The notes beneath the pieces were generated by a model, which was not told where the DNA came from, did no database searches, and saw nothing but the letters and a program-made list of their open reading frames with translations. DNA of 64,000 bases from Methylacidimicrobium sp. AP8 (GTDB lineage Bacteria; Verrucomicrobiota; Verrucomicrobiia; Methylacidiphilales; Methylacidiphilaceae), in contig NZ_LR797830.1 in NCBI RefSeq assembly GCF_903064525.1, positions 1,302,001-1,366,000 of the forward strand, read 5' to 3'. Both the position numbers and the translations under genes were made by a program. This document shows, piece by piece, positions 53,544 through 63,028 of this stretch. Position 1 is the first letter of the stretch. The number at the start of each line of letters is the position of its first letter.

Positions 53544-54205
53544 CTCTTGGGCCAATGGCGGCGAAACCAGTCGGCGGCCAGGCGGGCGACCTGCTCAAGA
53601 GCGCCCGGCTCCTCGAAGAGATGGGTCGCCCCGGGAACGACGGCCAGCTCTTTTTCACAGCGCAGCTCCTGAAGCGCTTCGCGATTCAAGCGGAGGACCG
53701 GCGAATCCGCTCCTCCCACGATCAGCAGGGTCGGGCACCTCACGCGGGCCAACGCGTCCCCGGCAAGATCGGGCCGACCTCCCCGGGAGACGACGGCCGC
53801 GATCTCCGAGCCCTCTCGGGCGGCGGCGACCAGGGCCGCACCACCGCCCGTGCTCGAGCCGAAATAGCCGAAAGCGCGCCTTGGCTCTCCCAGGAAGTCC
53901 CGCAGCCACCGCGTGGCGCCGAAAAGCCTCTCGGCCAGAAAGGCGATATCGAAGCGGAGAGAGGCGGTCCGCTCGTCCTCCTCTTCCTCTTCGGGAGTCA
54001 ACAGGTCAAAAAGCAGCGTGCCCGAGCCGTTCTCCTGGAGGAAACGAGCGACGAAACGGTTTCTCGGGCTAAACCGGCTCGATCCGCTGCCGTGGGCGAA
54101 GAGGACGATCCCGTCGGCCTCGGGAGGCACCTCGAGCGTCCCGGGCAAACAGATCGCGTCGATGGTGATCTCGACCTCCTCCTTCCATTCCGACTTTTTT
54201 GACAT
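53519..54205 (-). CDS. Alpha/beta hydrolase (dienelactone-hydrolase-like)
   Basis: A 228-residue hydrolase. Visible are GIVLFAHGSGSSRFSPRN (oxyanion region), FGYFGSSTGGGAAL (nucleophile elbow G-x-S-x-G with Ser), LLIVGGADSPV (Asp) and VPGATHLFEEPG (His), giving a complete Ser-Asp-His triad. The pattern matches small cytoplasmic DLH-like phosphoribosyl-linked hydrolases often found alone. The substrate is unknown. It is convergent with the CrtI-type gene. Confidence 0.85.
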   Translation of the reverse strand: MSKKSEWKEEVEITIDAICLPGTLEVPPEADGIVLFAHGSGSSRFSPRNRFVARFLQENGSGTLLFDLLTPEEEEEDERTASLRFDIAFLAERLFGATRWLRDFLGEPRRAFGYFGSSTGGGAALVAAAREGSEIAAVVSRGGRPDLAGDALARVRCPTLLIVGGADSPVLRLNREALQELRCEKELAVVPGATHLFEEPGALEQVARLAADWFRRHWPKSHPVRSES

Positions 54206-54404
54206 AAGGGACTGAAAACCCGCCGCGACATTTGGTAAAAAGGTTAGCTTTAGATCTGCTCCTCCGCAAGCCGCTTCCCGGCTTGCGCTGTCCGGGGCCG
54301 ATCCCGTAATCTTCGCGAAACCGGCCGGAAGAGAAGCGCCGGTATGGTCGTCCGCCGGACGGCCGCGCCGGAGCCGGCATCAATCACCAATAAGGAGCCC
54401 CTTC

Positions 54405-55913
54405 ATGAATCGCACCTCGCTCTCTCCCACCGTCTTGGTTATCTTTGGCGCCGCCGGGGACCTGACTTGGCGCAAGCTGGTGCCCGCCCTCTACTCCCTC
54501 TCGGCAGAAGGTTGGCTTCCCGAGAAGTTCGCCGTCATCGGTGTCGATCGAAAGGAAATGACCAAGGACGAGTTTACCGCGCATCTCCGTTCCGGGGTGG
54601 AATCCTTCTGCCGCCGGAAGCTCGACGACGCTTCCTGGTCGGCGTTCGCTGCCTTGCTTTGCCAGTACCATTCCGGGGACCTCACCCATCCCGACACCTT
54701 CGAGATTCTGGCCAAGGCGATCGCCGACCTCCGCCAGCAGTGGGGCGGGGACGCCAACCCTGTCTTCTACTTAGCCACCTTGCCCTCGCTCATTCAGGCC
54801 ATCGCCACCGAACTGGGCAAGGTAGGGCTGGGGAAAGGCACCCCCGGGAGCCGCATCGTCGTCGAGAAGCCCTTCGGACGAGATCTCGCCTCGGCCCAAG
54901 CGCTCAATCGCTCTCTGGCCGAAGTCTTCGAGGAGAAGCAGATCTTCCGGATCGACCACTACCTCGGCAAGGAAACCGTTCAGAACATTCTCGCGCTCCG
55001 TTTCGCGAACGCCTGGTTCGAGCCCATTTGGGACCGGCGCTATATCGACTCTGTCCAGATCACGGTCGCGGAAACGATCGGAGTCGAACAGCGAGGAAGA
55101 TACTACGATCAAGCCGGCGCCCTGCGCGACATGGTCCAGAATCATCTGCTTCAGCTCTTGTGCACGGTCGCTATGGAGCCGCCTGTCTCGTTCGAGGCAG
55201 AAGAGGTGCGCAACAAGAAGACCGACGTGCTCCACGCGATCCGCCCTTTTCCCACCGAAGCCGTCCACCGGCTGGCCGTGCGCGGCCAATACGGCGCCGG
55301 CTGGGTGCGCGGCCAGCATGTGCCCGCCTACCGGAGCGAGCCCGATGTCTCCCCGGACTCCTTGACGGAAACCTTCGTCGCTCTCAAGGTCTTCGTCGAC
55401 AACTGGCGCTGGCAGGACGTTCCTTTCTATCTACGAACAGGCAAGAGGCTGCCCCAGCGCATCTCCCAAATCGTGATCAGCCTTCGGCCCGTCCCTCACC
55501 AGGCCTTTCCTGAAATCGCGGTCGATCAGTGGCATCCCAACCGGATGATCCTCAACATCCAGCCGAAGGAGAGCATCCTGCTTAGCTTCCAGGCGAAACG
55601 GCCCGGACCGACCATCCGGCTCACCCCGGTCGACCTCCGCTTCTCCTATTCCGAAGCCTTCAAGTCCGAATCGCCGGAAGCTTACGAAACCCTCCTCCGC
55701 GATGTCATCCTCGGAGACGGCACGCTCTTCATGCGCGCCGATCAAGTCGAGGCGGCCTGGGCGCTGGTCGACCCGATCCTCCAGGTCTGGGAATCCAATC
55801 CCCCGACCGATTTCCCCAACTATTCGGCCGGAAGCTGGGGACCGGAGGCGGCACAGGTTCTGATCGCCCGCGACGGCAGGAGCTGGTACGAAAGCCCGGA
55901 AGACGGGGAGTGA
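54405..55913 (+). CDS. zwf: Glucose-6-phosphate 1-dehydrogenase
   Basis: A 502-residue enzyme catalysing glucose-6-phosphate to 6-phosphogluconolactone, feeding NADPH and the pentose phosphate pathway. VLVIFGAAGDLTWRKLVPALY is the nucleotide-binding motif, VVEKPFGRD contains the conserved Lys, and FRIDHYLGKETVQN is the active-site signature with the catalytic His. Length is typical. The ATG at 54405 is preceded by AAGGAG. It is divergent from the hydrolase and convergent with argG. Confidence 0.97.
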   Translation: MNRTSLSPTVLVIFGAAGDLTWRKLVPALYSLSAEGWLPEKFAVIGVDRKEMTKDEFTAHLRSGVESFCRRKLDDASWSAFAALLCQYHSGDLTHPDTFEILAKAIADLRQQWGGDANPVFYLATLPSLIQAIATELGKVGLGKGTPGSRIVVEKPFGRDLASAQALNRSLAEVFEEKQIFRIDHYLGKETVQNILALRFANAWFEPIWDRRYIDSVQITVAETIGVEQRGRYYDQAGALRDMVQNHLLQLLCTVAMEPPVSFEAEEVRNKKTDVLHAIRPFPTEAVHRLAVRGQYGAGWVRGQHVPAYRSEPDVSPDSLTETFVALKVFVDNWRWQDVPFYLRTGKRLPQRISQIVISLRPVPHQAFPEIAVDQWHPNRMILNIQPKESILLSFQAKRPGPTIRLTPVDLRFSYSEAFKSESPEAYETLLRDVILGDGTLFMRADQVEAAWALVDPILQVWESNPPTDFPNYSAGSWGPEAAQVLIARDGRSWYESPEDGE

Positions 55914-55927
55914 AGGGTCGGCCGCGG

Positions 55928-57124
55928 CTAGGAAGCCCGCCCTCGTCGCGCCGCCGTCCGCAGCCGGAGGGCATTCAGCCGGATGAAGCCGCCCGCATCG
56001 CGCGGATCGTACGCCCCGTGATCGGCCTCCATGGTCGCCAGCTGCGGGCTGTAGAGGGAGTAGGGACTCTTGCGCCCCAACGTTTGCAAAGCTCCTTTGA
56101 AGAGCCGGAGGCGGACCGTTCCGGTTACGTACCGCTGGCTCTGCTCGATCGCCGCTTGGAGAAACTCCCGCTCCGGCGAAAACCAGAAGCCGTAATAGAC
56201 CAGCTCGGCATAGCGCGTGACCAGAGAATCCCGCAGATGCATGACCTCCCGATCGAGCGTCAAAGTCTCTACTTGGCGGTGGGCGAAGCGGAGGATTGTC
56301 CCCCCCGGGCATTCATAGACTCCGCGCGATTTCATTCCGACAAAGCGGTTTTCGACGATGTCGATACGGCCGATCCCGTGCCGGCCCCCGATCTCGTTGA
56401 GCGCGGTCAGGACTCCCGCCGGGGATAGGCTCTTCCCGTTGACGGCTACGCAGTTCCCGGATTCAAAGTCGAGGTCCACCGTCTCCGGCTCGCCCGGGGC
56501 GTGCTCCGGATCGCACGTCAGCCGGAAAAGATCGGCCGGGGGAGGTTGCCAGGGGTCTTCGAGGATCCCGCTCTCGTAGCTAATATGAAAAAGGTTGCGG
56601 TCCATGGAGTACGGCTTGGCCTGCGTGACGGGCACCTCGATCCCGTGCGTTTCCGCATAGCGGATTAGATCGGCCCTTCCCGCAAACTCCCACTCCCGCC
56701 AAGGAGCGATGACGCGCAGATCCGGAGCCAGCGCCGCGAAGGTCAGCTCAAAGCGTACCTGGTCATTGCCTTTGCCGGTTGCCCCGTGCGCGACCGCGTC
56801 GGCCCCGAGCTCCCGCGCGATCTCGACCTGCTTCTTGGCGATCAGGGGACGAGCGATCGCGGTGCCCAAAAGGTACTGCTCCTCATAAAGCGCCCCCGCC
56901 CGTAGCATGGGGAAGACGTAATCCCGGACGAATTCCTCCCGGAGATCGGCGATGAGGCAGCGGGAAGCGCCGCTGCGGCGCGCCTTTTCCTCAAGACCGT
57001 TCAGTTCCTCCCCCTGGCCGATGTCGGCGCAATAGGCGATGACGTCGGCCCGGTAGCGCTCCGCCAGCCACTTGAGGATCACGGAGGTATCGAGTCCACC
57101 GGAGTAGGCGAGAACGATCTTCAT
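55928..57124 (-). CDS. argG: Argininosuccinate synthase
   Basis: A 398-residue enzyme joining citrulline and aspartate with ATP for arginine synthesis. It has [19 protein letters not shown] (P-loop), [16 protein letters not shown] and [11 protein letters not shown], then [12 protein letters not shown] and YECPGGTIL, all family signatures. ATG 57124 ([10 protein letters not shown]) is preferred over one seven codons upstream. It lies between zwf and dxs, with no sign of an arginine cluster nearby. Confidence 0.97.
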   Translation of the reverse strand: MKIVLAYSGGLDTSVILKWLAERYRADVIAYCADIGQGEELNGLEEKARRSGASRCLIADLREEFVRDYVFPMLRAGALYEEQYLLGTAIARPLIAKKQVEIARELGADAVAHGATGKGNDQVRFELTFAALAPDLRVIAPWREWEFAGRADLIRYAETHGIEVPVTQAKPYSMDRNLFHISYESGILEDPWQPPPADLFRLTCDPEHAPGEPETVDLDFESGNCVAVNGKSLSPAGVLTALNEIGGRHGIGRIDIVENRFVGMKSRGVYECPGGTILRFAHRQVETLTLDREVMHLRDSLVTRYAELVYYGFWFSPEREFLQAAIEQSQRYVTGTVRLRLFKGALQTLGRKSPYSLYSPQLATMEADHGAYDPRDAGGFIRLNALRLRTAARRGRAS

Positions 57125-57175
57125 GGAAGCTTCCGTCGCAGACACCGCGCCTTTTGCGAGCCGGCGGGTTTGCGC

Positions 57176-59065
57176 CTACGCGATCTCCCCGAAGGACCGT
57201 TGCCTTCCTTTAAGGATGGGACGCAGTTTTTCCAGAGCCGCTTCGACGGTCAGGCCGTATTTTTTCCGCAGCTGATCGACCTTGCCGTGCTCGATGTACT
57301 GGTCCGGCCAACCGATCCGGACGACGGGAACCGCAATCCCCATGTCGGAGAGCGCCTCGAGAACTAGGGATCCGAAGCCTCCGGCCAAGACGTGATCCTC
57401 GATCGTCACGATCGCCTCGACCCTGCGTGCGAAGAATTCGAGGGTTCCCCGGTCGAGCGGCTTCACGGTTCGAGGATTGATCACCGCCGCCGAAACCCCC
57501 TCGGCTTCGAGGGCATCGGCAAGCGCGCGGGCCATCGGAATCATCATGCCCAGTCCCAGGATCGCCACATCCCGGCCATGCTGGAGGACTTCGGCCCTCC
57601 CGATCGGGATCAGTTCGGGGAACGGCTTGACGGTTGCGCCCGGACCGGCTCCGCGCGGATAGCGGATCGCGACCGGTCCCGGATGATGCATGGCCGTGAA
57701 GAGCATGTCGGCCAGCTCGTCCTCATCCTTGGGATGGAGAATCGTGATGTTGGGCACGCAGCGGAGGTAGGAGATGTCGAAGAGGCCGTGATGGGTCGGC
57801 CCGTCGTCGCCGGATAGCCCGCCCCGGTCCATGCAGAAGACCACGGGCAGATTCTGCAGGCACACGTCATGGACGATCTGGTCAAAGGCGCGCTGCAGGA
57901 AAGTCGAATAGATCGCGCAATAAGGCTTGAAGCCCTTGGTCGCCAGCCCGGCTGCAAAAAGCACGGCGTGCTCCTCGGCGATTCCGGTATCGAAATACCG
58001 GTCGGGGAACTTCGGCTGGAAGCGGTCGAGTCCGGTTCCGTTCGGCATGGCCGCCGTGATCGCCACCACCTTGCGGTTCTGATCGGCAAGCTTGATCAGG
58101 GTGTCGGCGAAGACCTGGGAGCAAGTCACGGTTTCGCTCTTGGGCGTCTCTCCGGTCACCGGATGGTAGGGACCGAGGCCGTGGAACTTCTTCTGCTTCT
58201 CCATCGCCGGCGCGAAGCCCTTCCCCTTTTGGGTGAGCACGTGGAGCAGGACCGGATGTTCCTGCTGCTTTAGGAACTCGAACATCGAGATCAGCATCCC
58301 CACATCGTGGCCGTCGACCGGACCGTAGTAGGTCAGACCGAGCTCCTCGAAAATCACGCTCGGCAGCAGCAGGCTTTTTACCGCCTCTTCCGCCTTCCGC
58401 GCCGCCCGAAGGACCCCGCGATTGGGAATCTTCTTGAGGAACTCCTCCGCCCGGTCGCGAAGCCAGGAGTAGGCCGGGTGGCTGACGATCCGGCTGAAAT
58501 AGCTCGCGATGGCTCCGACGTTCTTGTCGATCGACCATTCGTTATCGTTGAGGACCACGATCAGCCGCCGGGTCTGCTCGCAGACGTTGTTGAGGGCCTC
58601 GTAGGTGATGCCGCAGGTAAACGCCGCGTCTCCGCAGACGGCGATCACGTGCTCCTTTCCCCCACGGCGGTCGCGGCCGACCGCCATGCCCAAGGCGGCG
58701 GAAAGAGCGGTGCCCGCATGGCCGGCCCCGTAGCAGTCATGTTCGCTCTCCGCACGGTTGAGGAACCCCGACAGCCCGTTGGGCTGGCGGATCGTCGGAA
58801 AGAGTTTCCGGCGGCCCGTCAAGAGCTTGTGGACATATCCCTGGTGGCTAACGTCGAAGACGATGTTGTCTTGCGGCGTCTGGAAGACGTAATGGAGCGC
58901 GATGGTCAGCTCGACGACCCCGAGGTTAGGCCCGATATGGCCGCCGTTCTTCGCCAGGACCGTGATCATCTCCTGGCGAATCTCCTCGGCCAAGCGAGGC
59001 AGCTCTCCGATCGGAAGCTTTTTCAGATCCGCCGGCGAATCGATCTCATCGAGTAGACGTCCCAA
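57176..59065 (-). CDS. dxs: 1-deoxy-D-xylulose-5-phosphate synthase
   Basis: A 629-residue thiamine-diphosphate enzyme condensing pyruvate and glyceraldehyde-3-phosphate, the first step of the MEP isoprenoid route. Motifs are FDVSHQGYVHKLLTGR, the ThDP site CGDAAFTCGITYEALN through LNDNEWSIDKNVGA, YYGPVDGHD, FCMDRGGLSGDDGPTHHG and a transketolase C-terminal domain ending near VRIGWPDQYIEHGK. It follows xseB by three bases in the same direction. Confidence 0.97.
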   Translation of the reverse strand: MGRLLDEIDSPADLKKLPIGELPRLAEEIRQEMITVLAKNGGHIGPNLGVVELTIALHYVFQTPQDNIVFDVSHQGYVHKLLTGRRKLFPTIRQPNGLSGFLNRAESEHDCYGAGHAGTALSAALGMAVGRDRRGGKEHVIAVCGDAAFTCGITYEALNNVCEQTRRLIVVLNDNEWSIDKNVGAIASYFSRIVSHPAYSWLRDRAEEFLKKIPNRGVLRAARKAEEAVKSLLLPSVIFEELGLTYYGPVDGHDVGMLISMFEFLKQQEHPVLLHVLTQKGKGFAPAMEKQKKFHGLGPYHPVTGETPKSETVTCSQVFADTLIKLADQNRKVVAITAAMPNGTGLDRFQPKFPDRYFDTGIAEEHAVLFAAGLATKGFKPYCAIYSTFLQRAFDQIVHDVCLQNLPVVFCMDRGGLSGDDGPTHHGLFDISYLRCVPNITILHPKDEDELADMLFTAMHHPGPVAIRYPRGAGPGATVKPFPELIPIGRAEVLQHGRDVAILGLGMMIPMARALADALEAEGVSAAVINPRTVKPLDRGTLEFFARRVEAIVTIEDHVLAGGFGSLVLEALSDMGIAVPVVRIGWPDQYIEHGKVDQLRKKYGLTVEAALEKLRPILKGRQRSFGEIA

Positions 59066-59068
59066 GGA

Positions 59069-59359
59069 TTACCCCTCTTTTTCCTCTTCTCCTCGGAGGG
59101 CGGAGCCCTTCGGATCCGCCTGCGGCGTTCCGACCGCCGGCTCCTGGCCCCCGGGCCCTTGCCCCAAAACGGTGATCTTTTGCTCCGCCAGGGAAAGTTT
59201 GTCACTACAAAACTTCACAAGCCGCATCCCTTCCTCATAGCGATCCAGCAGGTCCTCGAGAGCCAGATCTCCGCTCTCCATCCGGGTCACGATCTCCTGC
59301 AGCCGCCGAAAGGCCTCCTCGAAGGAACCGGCATTCTCTGCCGCATCCGTTTTCGCCAT
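59069..59359 (-). CDS. xseB: Exodeoxyribonuclease VII small subunit
   Basis: A 96-residue protein with FEEAFRRLQEIVTRMESGDLALEDLLDRYEEGMRLVKFC, the full XseB helical hairpin signature near residues 13-51, then a family-atypical 35-residue Gly/Glu-rich tail. It binds XseA to form the nuclease that degrades single-stranded DNA. Coupling with dxs is common in bacteria. XseA is not in the window. Confidence 0.94.
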   Translation of the reverse strand: MAKTDAAENAGSFEEAFRRLQEIVTRMESGDLALEDLLDRYEEGMRLVKFCSDKLSLAEQKITVLGQGPGGQEPAVGTPQADPKGSALRGEEEKEG

Positions 59360-59374
59360 GAAGAGCCCCCCTCG

Positions 59375-59905
59375 CTATCCTCTGGCCTCCGCGGCTTCCG
59401 TACTTTCTCTTCCGATCCGTAGCCGCTCATCGCCCGAAAGGATCTCCTCGAGGCCTTCCCAACCGACCTCATCGATCTCGTTGAAGAGCCGGAGGTAAAT
59501 GGCGACGTCTAGCCGGGGGAAGCAGGCGAGAAGCCGCTCGAGCGCCTCCCGCAGCTTTTCCGGGGAGGGCTCCTCCCCGAACTTCTCTACGACCCCCCGG
59601 CCATCATGGGGGATCTCGAGGGCATCCAGCCAGGCGCAGAGCATCGGCGCGCGCGTGTGCACCAGCCAGCAGGTGAAGAGATGGGAGGAGATCTCCTCGC
59701 TCTGCGGCAGGGAGAGCACCCGCCGGGCGAGCTGATGCCTCTGCGCCTTCGGCATTTCCAGGAGCTTCCCCTGCCGGATCCCCAGGCGGCGGCTCGTCAG
59801 CTCGATGGCGACCCGGTAGAGCCGCTTATCGGAGTCGCGAACCGCGAGGAGGATCTCGTGAACCCATTCATCCGGAATCTCCCGCCAAAGAGTCCACGTG
59901 GCCAT
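59375..59905 (-). CDS. Conserved-looking protein of unknown function
   Basis: A 176-residue soluble, helical, acidic protein (WREIPDEWVHEILLAVRDSDKRLY near the start, then LSLPQSEEISSHLFTCWLVHTRAPMLCAWLDALEIPHDG). I do not recognise a family. It precedes xseB and dxs in the same direction with a 15-base gap, so it is probably cotranscribed. Codon bias and composition match the neighbours, and the frame is well conserved in appearance, so it is likely real. Confidence 0.7.
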   Translation of the reverse strand: MATWTLWREIPDEWVHEILLAVRDSDKRLYRVAIELTSRRLGIRQGKLLEMPKAQRHQLARRVLSLPQSEEISSHLFTCWLVHTRAPMLCAWLDALEIPHDGRGVVEKFGEEPSPEKLREALERLLACFPRLDVAIYLRLFNEIDEVGWEGLEEILSGDERLRIGRESTEAAEARG

Positions 59906-59980
59906 GCTCGTCGTCCAAACTCATCTTGCCCCCGCCGCTTAAAAAGACAATCGTTTTTCACAAGTCCTCGGAACCCAACG

Positions 59981-61015
59981 ATGCCGGGAAGTTCAAGGAA
60001 GGAAGCGGAGGGAGCCGCCCCGCCATCGCGAGGACGGCAGCCTCCCGTTTGCCCCCTATCCGCCCCCGAGCTTCGGGGCCGGCTTCTGGGTGCGCACGTC
60101 TCGATCGCCGGGGGGATCGAACGTGCAGTGGAGCGTGCGGCCCAATGCGGTTTTTCCGCCGCGCAGATCTTCCTCAAGAACTGCCGGCAATGGACAGCCC
60201 CTGCTCTTGGAGCCGAAGAAGCCTTGGCCTTCCGCCGGGCCGCTTCCGCTTCCGGCATCTACTTTTTTGCCCATGCCGGCTACCTCCTCAACCTGGCCGC
60301 CTCTTCGGATCCCCTGGCCGAGCGATCCTCGGAAGCGCTCCGCGAGGAGGTGCGGCGCGCGGCGCGGCTGGGCCTTCCCTTCCTCGTCCTCCACCCCGGC
60401 GCCGCAGCGCCCGGCGAAGATCCCGACGCGGCCCTGGCCCGGCTCGTCCGGCGGCTCCGAGCTCTCTTTCCGAAAGAGGCATCGCCGGCGGGCGTGCGCA
60501 TCGCCTTGGAGACCATGTCCGGACAAGGAAACCAGCTCGGATGGCGGCTGGAGCAGCTGCGCCGGGTTCTTGAGGAGCTGGACGACCCGGAGCGGTTCGC
60601 CATCTGCCTCGACACCGCCCATCTCTGGGCGGCCGGCTATCCCCTTGCGACTCCGACCGGATACCGGGCCTTCATCGGGATGCTGGAAGGCCTGGGGCTC
60701 GCCGATCGGGTCTGCGCTATTCATCTCAACGACTCGGCGGCCGCGTTCGGATCCCGGCGGGACCGCCATGAGCACCTGGGCAAAGGATCGCTAGGGCTCG
60801 CCGGCTTCGGCCCGCTTCTTCGGGACCCGCGCTGGTCGCGGATTCCGATGGTTCTGGAGACTCCGAAGGTGGAGGGCGTAGAGGACGATTGCCGCAACCT
60901 CCGCGCGATTCTGCCGTTTCTCTCCGGAACGAGACCGGAGCCGCTGCGGAAAGGGCCGGAAACGGACCCCGTAGCGGAAAAAAGCATTGGCGTTCCTCCG
61001 ACTGCCGACCTATAG
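59981..61015 (+). CDS. nfo: Endonuclease IV (AP endonuclease)
   Basis: A 344-residue enzyme with a ~35-residue Pro/Arg-rich N-terminal extension before GAHVSIAGG. Zinc ligands are all visible: His in FFAHAGYLLNLA, His in LVLHPGAA, Glu in IALETMSGQG, Asp/His in CLDTAHLWAAGY, His in AIHLNDS, Asp and His in RRDRHEHLGKG, and Glu in MVLETPK. It incises DNA 5' of abasic sites. The ATG at 59981 is the only good start. Function complements the nearby uracil glycosylase. Confidence 0.95.
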   Translation: MPGSSRKEAEGAAPPSRGRQPPVCPLSAPELRGRLLGAHVSIAGGIERAVERAAQCGFSAAQIFLKNCRQWTAPALGAEEALAFRRAASASGIYFFAHAGYLLNLAASSDPLAERSSEALREEVRRAARLGLPFLVLHPGAAAPGEDPDAALARLVRRLRALFPKEASPAGVRIALETMSGQGNQLGWRLEQLRRVLEELDDPERFAICLDTAHLWAAGYPLATPTGYRAFIGMLEGLGLADRVCAIHLNDSAAAFGSRRDRHEHLGKGSLGLAGFGPLLRDPRWSRIPMVLETPKVEGVEDDCRNLRAILPFLSGTRPEPLRKGPETDPVAEKSIGVPPTADL

Positions 61016-61022
61016 GATAAAC

Positions 61023-61361
61023 ATGAGCCAACCCAAGATTATTGCCTATCTGAAGCCCACCTGCGGCTGGAGCCAGGGCGTGCGGGCGATCCTAAGGAAA
61101 TATCAGCTCTCCTATGAGGACCGCGACATCATCAATGTCCCGGCGTATCGGGAAGAGATGATCCGGAAAAGCGGACAGCCTTTCTCTCCGTGCGTCGAGG
61201 TGGACGGAGAGATGCTTGCCGATATCAGCGGCCAGGAGCTCGAAGAGTGGCTCATCGCCAAGGGTCTGGTCCAAGCCAGCGATCGTCCGGTGGACGTTCC
61301 GACCGACCAAGGGTGCTCGGGCGAGCATCATTCCGAGATCCCCGTCCGCATCAACTTTTGA
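61023..61361 (+). CDS. Glutaredoxin-like protein
   Basis: A 112-residue thioredoxin-fold protein: KIIAYLKPTCGWSQGVRAIL shows a single redox Cys (CGWS), the cis-Pro region is QPFSPCVEVDGEMLADI, followed by ELEEWLIAKGLV. It is thus a monothiol-type glutaredoxin with a longer C-terminal tail. It follows nfo by seven bases and overlaps the convergent uracil glycosylase by 11 bases. Partners and substrate are unknown. Confidence 0.85.
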   Translation: MSQPKIIAYLKPTCGWSQGVRAILRKYQLSYEDRDIINVPAYREEMIRKSGQPFSPCVEVDGEMLADISGQELEEWLIAKGLVQASDRPVDVPTDQGCSGEHHSEIPVRINF

Positions 61362-62139
61362 CGCTTTCGCCGCCGGAAAGGGTTCCTTCGCGGCCGGCTT
61401 CGAGCAGCGCACGCGCGCGGGAGAAGACCGCGTCGAACATCGCCTCGGTCAAGCGACCGGTGAAGGTGTTCTGCTGGCTCGGGTGGTAGGAGGCGAGCAG
61501 GGTTCGCCCTTCCGGGAGGGTGAATTCCGCTCCGTGGGCGAACGTAGTCCGGCTGCGCGGCAAGGAGGAGGCCGCCTCCTCCGGCCAGCGCTGCCGCACC
61601 CAACGGAGCAGGGTTGCGAAGGCCAATCCGCCTAGTGCGATCAAGACCCGGATTCTGACGAGGGCGTCGAGTTCCCGAGCGAGAAAGGGATAGCAGTTGC
61701 GCCGTTCGGCGGGTGACGGCCGGTTCTCCGGCGGAGGGCAACGGACGGCGGCGGTCACGAAGCAGTCGAAGAGTTGCAGGCCGTCGTCGCGGTCGCGGGA
61801 GATCGCTTGGTTCGCAAAGCCGAAGCGATGGAGAGCGCGAAAGAGCCAGTCTCCGCTCCGATCTCCGGTAAAGATCCTGCCGGTCCGGTTTCCACCGTGA
61901 GCCGCGGGAGCCAAGCCGACCAAGAGAAGGCGGGCCTGCGGGTCGCCGAATCCCGGAACCGGCCGGGCCCAATAACGGAACCCTGCATAGCGCTTGGGAG
62001 GGTGCGCGGCCGCCTCCTCCCTCCACGCGACCAGACGCGGGCAGCGGCGGCAGGCGACCACCTCCTTTTCGATCTCCGCGATACACGAAGTGGGCGGAGC
62101 CCCCTCCCCGAGCCGCCGCCGCTCCGCCTCTCCCCGCAC
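61351..62139 (-). CDS. Type-5 uracil-DNA glycosylase (UDGb)
   Basis: A 262-residue Fe-S glycosylase removing uracil, and in this family often hypoxanthine, from DNA. Cys ligands are in VVACRRCPRL and in later CFVTAAVRCPPPENRP. The active-site motif GLAPAAHGGNRTGRIFTGDRSGD fits type 5, with Ala in place of the catalytic Asp of other families, and the C-terminal motif is LASYHPSQQNTF. It sits among nfo and a deaminase gene, suggesting a base-repair neighbourhood. Confidence 0.92.
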   Translation of the reverse strand: MRGEAERRRLGEGAPPTSCIAEIEKEVVACRRCPRLVAWREEAAAHPPKRYAGFRYWARPVPGFGDPQARLLLVGLAPAAHGGNRTGRIFTGDRSGDWLFRALHRFGFANQAISRDRDDGLQLFDCFVTAAVRCPPPENRPSPAERRNCYPFLARELDALVRIRVLIALGGLAFATLLRWVRQRWPEEAASSLPRSRTTFAHGAEFTLPEGRTLLASYHPSQQNTFTGRLTEAMFDAVFSRARALLEAGREGTLSGGESVKS

Positions 62140-62149
62140 CCCCGCTTCC

Positions 62150-62635
62150 TCACAAGCCGGAAATCAAGCCGCCCGCCCGCTCGTCCGCGACAAGCCCGAT
62201 GTCCTCATCCCACGCGGCGGGCGACCGGCGGATGAATTCGGCGAGCAGCCCCCGGCACTCGGCGTCATCCCTCACCTCGATAATCACGCCATGCCGGCGC
62301 AGCAGCTCTTCGGAGCCGGGGAAGGTGCGATTCTCTCCAATGACGACCCGCGGAATGCGGTAGAGGAGGATCGCCCCCGCGCACATCGGACATGGCGAGA
62401 GAGTGGTGTAGAGGGTGCACGACCGATAGAAGGAGGCGGGCCGGCGCCCGAGATTTTCCAGCGCGTCCATCTCGCCGTGGCGGATGACACTTCCCCACTG
62501 GATCCTTCGGTTCCTACCGCTCGCCAGGATTCGACCGCCATGGACGATGACGGCCCCGACGGGGATCCCGCCTTCCGCCAGCCCTGCGCGCGCCTCCGCG
62601 ATCGCTGCCTCCAGAAACGGATCTGGCTCGGGCAT
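62150..62635 (-). CDS. Cytosine-deaminase-like (FCY1-type) nucleobase deaminase
   Basis: A 161-residue zinc deaminase with HGEMDALENLG (catalytic HxE) and TTLSPCPMCAGAILLY (PCxxC), then VIGENRTFPGSEELLRRHG, which resembles yeast cytosine deaminase more than TadA. It would deaminate cytosine to uracil for salvage. The C-terminal AWDEDIGLV also fits FCY1. It is adjacent to the uracil-DNA glycosylase, 10 bases upstream in the same direction. Confidence 0.88.
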   Translation of the reverse strand: MPEPDPFLEAAIAEARAGLAEGGIPVGAVIVHGGRILASGRNRRIQWGSVIRHGEMDALENLGRRPASFYRSCTLYTTLSPCPMCAGAILLYRIPRVVIGENRTFPGSEELLRRHGVIIEVRDDAECRGLLAEFIRRSPAAWDEDIGLVADERAGGLISGL

Positions 62636-63028
62636 GGTCCCTCTCCTGCCGACTTCTCCCTAACAGCGAAAGCTATGCCAAGAAGAGAGGCGATGAAAAT
62701 CCTTTCGTCCTTTCGGCTGCCTTTCTCTTGCTTCGTGCGGTTTCGCCGGTCGTTTCCCTTAGCCGGACCGATCCGGCTCCCAAGCGATTGACCGGGCGCG
62801 CTCGTTGACGATATGCTCCTGATCAAGCGACCTCGGCAAACCGGGGCGCCCGCTCGCTTCCACCCGATCCGCAGCATTCGGAACGCAAGGAGCATCTCTA
62901 GTCTTGCTCCGGATCGCGTTCTTGTTTCTTTCCGGACCCCGGTGGGAACGTTCTGCGGTGGAGCCCCGAGCCTTTTCCGGCGACCGCGCCCCGGGTCGAG
63001 ACGAACCGATTCAGAGAGGGAGAAAGCC
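62636..63028. other. 393-base intergenic region
   Basis: Only chance frames are seen between the divergently transcribed deaminase and HAD genes. Promoters for both should lie here; a purine-rich GAGAGGGAG stands before the HAD start. No repeat or RNA structure stood out. Confidence 0.5.

Noticed and set aside
54206-54404. Possible terminator around AAGCCGCTTCCCGGCTTGCG upstream of zwf
   Set aside because: The stem is short and imperfect and no T-tract follows.
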